DNA from: Phallusia mammillata
Taxonomy: Eukaryota; Chordata; Ascidiacea; Phlebobranchia; Ascidiidae
NCBI GenBank assembly: GCA_003260075.1
Contig: QLIY01000115.1
Location: 176,695-240,694 of the forward strand
Reading direction: 5' to 3'
Length of the DNA stretch: 64,000 nt
Position 1 is the first letter of the stretch. Each line of letters begins with the position of its first letter. Position numbers and translations under genes: made by a program. Shown here piece by piece: positions 58,979-64,000 of this stretch. The notes under the pieces were generated by a model, which did not search any database, was not told the DNA's origin, and was given only the letters and a program-made list of their open reading frames with translations.

Positions 58979-59310
58979 CAGTTAGTTCGCGGGCCGCACA
59001 AAAACCCTCCGAGGGCCACACCGGCGGCACACCCAGCATCGTCTAGCGGCACACCGGTTGCGGAGCACTGGACTAAAGTTTCTTGCAGCTGCTTTGACTT
59101 GCCATTTTCGTGAACACGAACAAGTATACAGGTCTTTTGTAATTATTCGATACGCTTTACGAAGCAACAAAGAGATATCTACTCTAGTTATTATACACCT
59201 TATGGCGTAACAGACCATCTGTTCGAAGCTGATAACGCCAAATGTCAACAAACTTTCTTTCACAGCGGGCCGGATAACATTAAAAATGACACGCAAGGGC
59301 CACATATTTT
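58979..59310. mobile_element. hAT-like remnant
   Basis: GGGCCGC, GAGGGCCAC and GGTTGCGGAGCACTG (the inverse begins CAGTGCTCCGCAACC) are the kind of sequences found at hAT MITE ends, and GCGGGCCGGATAAC follows at about 59267. No convincing target duplication was found. Confidence 0.4.
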
Positions 59311-59336
59311 GTAGAATGTAGATTGCACAAAAGCTC

Positions 59337-59490
59337 AACGGAAAGAAATTTGCTAAATGTGTATTTCATGAAAGAATGCAAGTTCGTCTATCAAGTGACT
59401 AGACATGTCCCCCCCCCCAACGGAAAGAAATTTGCTAAATGTGTATTTCATGAAAGAATGCAAGTTTGTCTATCAAGTGACTAGACATGT
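59337..59490. repeat. 72-bp pair across a C join
   Basis: 59337-59408 and 59419-59490 match almost exactly across ten Cs at 59409-59418. Confidence 0.85.
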
Positions 59491-59937
59491 GACTTACTAC
59501 GTGCAATTTAAAAAAAAGACTTACTACGTGCAAGTTTCAAAATGCTGTCATAAAGATTAAATTGCATCACCTTTAAAATAATAACCCTAGGGTATATTTG
59601 CCATGAAAAACCACCTCGCGTGCCAACCTTACAAACCACTGGTTGGAAACCAATGCTTCAAGTAATATTTCGAGCGCACTGGACTAACAAAGTTTGATGT
59701 AGTATTACAAATTTCCACAGTGGTGTTGATTTAAAACGGTCGAACTTGTCGGAATGACACTTGCACTAAACCGCGCTGGCAAACTTAGGAAGTAGCAGTC
59801 ACACACTGTTAAAATTACACATCACCAGCCACGTTGCAAGCATAAAACAGGGTTGTACAATACAACAAAATTGGCGAACAATACAACTTTAAAAAAGCAG
59901 CAAAATTAACGGAAAAATAAAACAAAATCTTTTGCAG

Positions 59938-61566
59938 GTGTTTATCGTAACCGATGAAAATGACCCTACTTATCAAAAGAAAACAGGTAAATGTATTGTA
60001 CAAGAAAATGTAGATTGTTTACCTCTGATTTTGCAACATTTTATCTTTGATTTCAGGAAACAGACTTGTGAACACAACATGTGGTCCAACGCACGCAAAG
60101 TAAGCTTCCATAAGAGCCCGTAGCTACGAAACTTTTTTTAAAGCTCGCCTTTTCTGTTTATCCAGGGATCATTTATGCTGCAAGACGGGAGTGGAGTTCG
60201 ACCTCTTTCTATCATCAAGCAAAAAGTACCGAAACTTTAATTAGGGGCAAAACTAGAATCAGCATTGCTTGAAATTACGCAGTGGCTGAAGTATACACAA
60301 AAATCCCATAAAATACTTGTTTGCTTTTTGCTCTGATGTTTGGCTTCGGGAATCGCCGGAGTCAACTCTGTTCGAACCGTGTCGTTAACCTTTACCTTAA
60401 GGTAAATCCAATTGCATGCTGGTAAACCCCCCCCCCCGGGATGATTTATGCTGCAAGACGGGAGTGGAGTTCGACCTCTTTCTATTTTCAAGCAAAAAGT
60501 ACCGAAACTTTGATTAGGGGCAAAACTAGAATCAACATTGTTTGAAATTACTCAGTAGCTGAAATATGCAAAAATCCCATGAAATATAATTCTCGCTTGT
60601 TGTAGGTGGTGGTGTCACGTGGATGACGACAACTACGTAAACGTTGACAGACTTGTAGAGATTTTAAATCATCATTTGTGGAACGACACAGTTTACGTCG
60701 GTCGGCGAAGCCGTCCGTCCCCCCCCCCATAGAAATAAGTCGATGCTTTTGTGCACAGGCAATTAAAGCGCCTTTGTTCTATAAAGTTCCACAACGGTTT
60801 ACCTGTACTGTTTATTTGACGTTGTTTGTTATTCCCCCCCCCCATAGAAATAAGTCGATGCTTTTGTGCACAGGCAATTAAAGCGCCTTTGCTCTAATCT
60901 ATAAAGTTGCGCAACGGTTTACCTGTACTGTTTATTTGACGTTGTTTGTTATCAAATGACGTTTTATTACTTTTCCTATTTTAAAGCATCCAACAGAGGG
61001 GAAATATATTTTTGGAACAGGTGGCGCTGGATATTGCATCACACGGCCCCTGGCTAACAAAATGGCTCCTATATGCGGGTAAGCATGACGGCAGTGTTAA
61101 AACTAGTCAATAAAAAATAAGATTGCGTTTTTGCTGCTAACACGACCGCTATGTTTTATTCTTTCGTTACATTGGCAATATCTAATCGCTATAATGAATT
61201 ATGTTTGCTCAAACCAAATCTATTTTTATACCCAGCAATGGTAAATTTGTCCATGCCTGCCACAAAGTCTTGAATAGCGACGATTGCACAGTGGGATTCA
61301 TAATCACAAATCTGTTGAATATTAGAATGTCTGAATCATCTTCTTTGCATTCTCACATCGAAAACCTCAAGGATCTAACTGTGACGGAGATTTTAAATGC
61401 CGTAAGAAAACTTTTGTACGTTAGATATTGAGATATACATTTCCAGGTTGTTGTGTGTTTGCAGGGAACTTTGAGTTATTCCCGCCGACAAAAAATTAAT
61501 CTTCCTCCCTCTAACATGACTTTTTCAAACAAAAAAGATCCTTCTCGTCTTCTTTCAGTGCATTGA
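59938..61566 (+). CDS. Second set of Fringe catalytic exons (copy B), no first exon found
   Basis: Exons 59938-59986, 60057-60099, 60166-60225, 60606 to about 60718 (cut by a C join), 60987-61078, 61236-61401, 61465-61566. They match copy A exons 2-8 in length and phase and encode VFIVTDENDPTYQKKTG, NRLVNTTCGPTHAK, LCCKTGVEFDLFLSSSKK, WWCHVDDDNYVN, HPTEGKYIFGTGGAGYC, SDDCTVGFII and SLHSHIENL. Protein differences from A are large, so this is a paralogue and not the other haplotype. No exon equivalent to A exon 1 is visible between 58471 and 59938. The frame ends at TGA (61564-61566), exactly where A has the Cys codon of SLHC. Beyond it the A-like frame stays open (WLHP...) to TAA at 61612-61614. 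It may be an alternative catalytic cassette spliced to exon 1 of copy A, a 5'-truncated duplicate, or a pseudogene. Confidence 0.8.
60165..60600 (+). repeat. Copy B exon 4 present twice across a C join
   Basis: 60165 to about 60330 and 60438-60600 are near-identical, separated by 60331-60426 and a C run at 60427-60437. The second version has TTTTCA for TCATCA near the exon end. It is probably the alternate haplotype. Confidence 0.8.
60729..60952. repeat. Intronic ~105-bp pair between C joins
   Basis: 60729-60833 and 60844-60952 match closely, with C runs at 60719-60728 and 60834-60843. The first C run truncates copy B exon 5. Confidence 0.85.
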
Positions 61567-61614
61567 TGGCTTCATCCTCACCTTAGGATGTGTAAGACAC
61601 TTGCTGAAGTCTAA

Positions 61615-63900
61615 TGAAAGGTTTTGGACATGGCTATATATTGAGTCTTCAAAACGTTTGTTTTAATATTTTACGTTTTTGAATGGCCTATTTAAACTAC
61701 TTAATTTTACAAAATCAAATTCGAATCTTGTGTGCTTTAAACTGTGTTTATTGTAAAACTGCCTTTGATGTAGAACGTGATATTGGCAAAGCAAACGTCC
61801 TTTCAGAAAATCTGGCTTGCTAATTTGTAACTATCAAAGGCTTGTTAATTTGTAACGGTATTTGCTCTCGAATACATGCTTTAAGTTCAGGTGCATGTAA
61901 AATGCTGCATTGCAAAATTAGTCCGCATTTGCACAAGCCTCGACTAACCGTTTTTCCCAATTTTCCTGGGTCGCAGTATACATCAGCTTGGTTTCAAAAT
62001 TTCATTTAGGGACTTAATTGTTGTCGTGCAATATTTTTCGTAAATGTTTGCATTTTCCAACCACAGAAACTCAACCTATGTAGCTAAAATAACGATGTTA
62101 TTTCTAGTTTTAAGTGCCTGGCCCCCCCCCCTCGTAAATGTTTGCATTTTCCAACCACAGAAACTCAACCTATGTAGCTTAAATAACGATGTTATTTGTA
62201 GTTTTAAGTGTTATTTGTTTATGTTTGTAGTGGAGGAAACAGGGTCCCAGTACATTCGAGTGTTTTTTCTGTAACCATTTCACCCATCTATTACTAGTGG
62301 ATGTTAGTGATAGCGCGAACATTCGACCATAATATTAGATGCAAATTTGTTACTCGTGGCAATAAACTACATTTTGCAAGATAGTCGCAGTGTACAAGAG
62401 CCTTGTTGCAGCAGTACGGCCTGGATATGCAAAAAAATGACCAAGACACATTCATTTTGCGTTTTTGACCTACATTTCGCGCAAATGGCTGTTTTGATTG
62501 TTCCGGCAGCAGCCCAGACCCAAAGCGCGCAGACGAGAGAAGCACGAAATGCGTGAAACAGTATTTTCCTATTTACGCGATTTGTTTGAATTAGTTGCAA
62601 AGTTGTAAGTCGTGCCGGGTTCGGGCTTACGTTTCTTAAAAAACGGGCTAGATTCGGGCCTGACTTTCTGTGTCAGTATTTTTTGAATTAATTTAACTAG
62701 CTAAGTAGCCAGTTGCTGGACCTGACCTAATTTTAAACAGCCCGCAATNGAGAAGCACGAAATGCGTGAAACAGTATTTTCCTATTTACGCGATTTGTTT
62801 GAATTAGTTGCAAAGTTGTAAGTCGTGCCGGGTTCGGGCTTACGTTTCTTAAAAAACGGGCTAGATTCGGGCCTGACTTTCTGTGTCAGTATTTTTTGAA
62901 TAAATTTAACTAGCTAAGTAGCCAGTTGCTGGACCTGACCTAATTTTAAACAGCCCTAAATGCCTTGTTTAAGACCAATTGTAAAACGTGTTTGTTGTCT
63001 TGGTCGAGGCTTTATTGTATACGTCCGTCAATCAAACTTTTATGCCTAAACGGGCTTCTCAACAGCGACTCTGGTTCGGTCCGGGTTTCAGGCTTGTACT
63101 TTCGAGTGCGGGCAGGGTTCGGGCTCCAATTTCATGCCCGTTTACAACTCTGGTCGAAAGTACCAGACCAACCGGCGCATTCCGCCTAAAAGTTAGATTA
63201 GCCAACTTAAATTGAAGATAGGCCGTTTCATTTGAACTTAAGCCCAAACCCGACTCGAACTTAAACCTAACCCAACGCGACCCGAACCCTTCCTGAAAGC
63301 CCGGCTTACCATTATGGTTTAAAAAATAAAAATAAAAAGGCAGAGACACGCTAAAGCTAAACCATTCAGTAATTCTCAAACTTGTTTTACTCAGATAGGC
63401 TACGATTTGGAAGTTTCGTACAGTGTTCGCTTTCCAGCTATAGGCACAAACTGTAACAGAAAATCTGTTCCCGTACCAAACGAATAAAAAAATAAATTAA
63501 AATGAGCTAGACCGAGCCTACTCTGCAACAGCTACAATTCAGATATTATTTGTTTGTTATTAGGCTACGTGTAAAATGTATTTAAAAATAATTTTGACGC
63601 GGTTATAACACACAATGAATGGTCTTTATTATTTTGACTACTGTATTTACTGTAATTTTATACCGATATTATTTCTACACTCTGACTTTTTAATTTATTT
63701 ATACGTTTATATACCTTCTGCTGGGTACAGTTAGTTACATGGGCATCCCCCCCCCCAGCCTACTCTGCAACAGCTACAATTCAGATATTATTTGTTTGTT
63801 ATTACGTGTAAAATGTATTTAAAAATAATTTTGACGCGGTTATAATACACAATGAATGGTCTTTATTATTTTGACTACTATATTTACTGTAAATCATATG
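61615..63900. other. Non-coding region with several join duplications, no gene recognised
   Basis: AT-rich sequence with short open frames of no recognisable content. It contains duplicated pairs 62038-62119/62132-62213 (10 Cs between), 62537-62745/62750-62957 (a single N between) and 63515-63740/63757-63890 (10 Cs between; the second copy lacks some sequence). Confidence 0.55.
62609..63303. repeat. GC-rich region with inverted CGGGTTCGGG-type motifs
   Basis: GCCGGGTTCGGGCTT-like motifs on the left (62609, repeated at about 62828, and 63075-63130) are mirrored by AGCCCAAACCCGACTCGAAC and CGACCCGAACCC on the right (63240-63295). This suggests a decayed element with long subterminal inverted repeats, partly duplicated by the N join. 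No ends or target duplication could be fixed. Confidence 0.35.
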
Positions 63901-63910
63901 GGCAAGAACT

Positions 63911-64000
63911 TGGCCGAATGGTCTTGCGCGCTTGACCCACATACAGACATGCAAAAAACCTGATCGGGATTCGTCCCCGGGAGTGTCCTGGGTTCGAACC
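63911..64000 (+). other. tRNA-like sequence (tRNA pseudogene or SINE head), cut by the window edge
   Basis: TGGCCGAATGGTC resembles a Pol III A box of Leu/Ser-type tRNAs, and GGTTCGAACC at the last ten bases is a B box. About 80 bp separate them, long even for a tRNA with a variable arm. The T-arm 3' strand and acceptor end lie outside the window, so tRNA gene, pseudogene and SINE cannot be told apart. Confidence 0.4.

Noticed and set aside
59938-61566. Copy B Fringe as merely the other haplotype of copy A
   Set aside because: Protein-level differences (for example ENDPTYQKKTG versus EKDSEYQNKTG) and unalignable introns are much larger than in the haplotype-type pairs elsewhere in the window.

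Overview
The window is eukaryotic, intron-rich DNA, most likely from an ascidian tunicate (Ciona; C. savignyi is favoured because near-duplicate blocks differing by a few percent look like two divergent haplotypes laid end to end). There are no operon or prokaryotic features. All exon models here were read by hand from splice sites and reading phase.

Layout. (1) 4.47-22.86 kb, + strand: a secreted giant protein with a signal-peptide exon, five trefoil (P-type) domains on short exons, then a roughly 12 kb exon encoding dozens of thrombospondin type 1 modules in about sixteen ~672-bp super-repeats. An in-frame 1,152-bp assembly duplication splits this exon. (2) 24.34-33.23 kb, - strand, and 38.85-50.41 kb, + strand: two head-to-head paralogues of a five-module extracellular SOD-fold protein. 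Modules 2, 3 and 5 keep the copper ligands but lack two zinc ligands and the electrostatic loop; modules 1 and 4 have lost the copper site. This matches the animal copper-only SOD-repeat class. The + copy ends in a GPI-type tail. (3) 53.75-58.47 kb, + strand: a Fringe glycosyltransferase gene. It is followed at 59.94-61.57 kb by a second, diverged set of Fringe exons 2-8 that has no first exon of its own and carries TGA at the final conserved Cys codon.

Mobile DNA: one 2,266-bp hAT element with an 8-bp target duplication and a broken TTF-type transposase (intron of the - strand SOD gene), two short hAT-type elements with target duplications, other hAT-like remnants, a hammerhead-like motif, and a tRNA-like sequence at the right edge.

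A caution that affects every gene: 22 homopolymer C runs, most exactly 10 long, usually separate near-identical copies of the same sequence. They look like artificial contig-join spacers, with alternate haplotypes left in tandem. They truncate or duplicate exons in the TSP1, SOD and Fringe genes and should not be read as biology.
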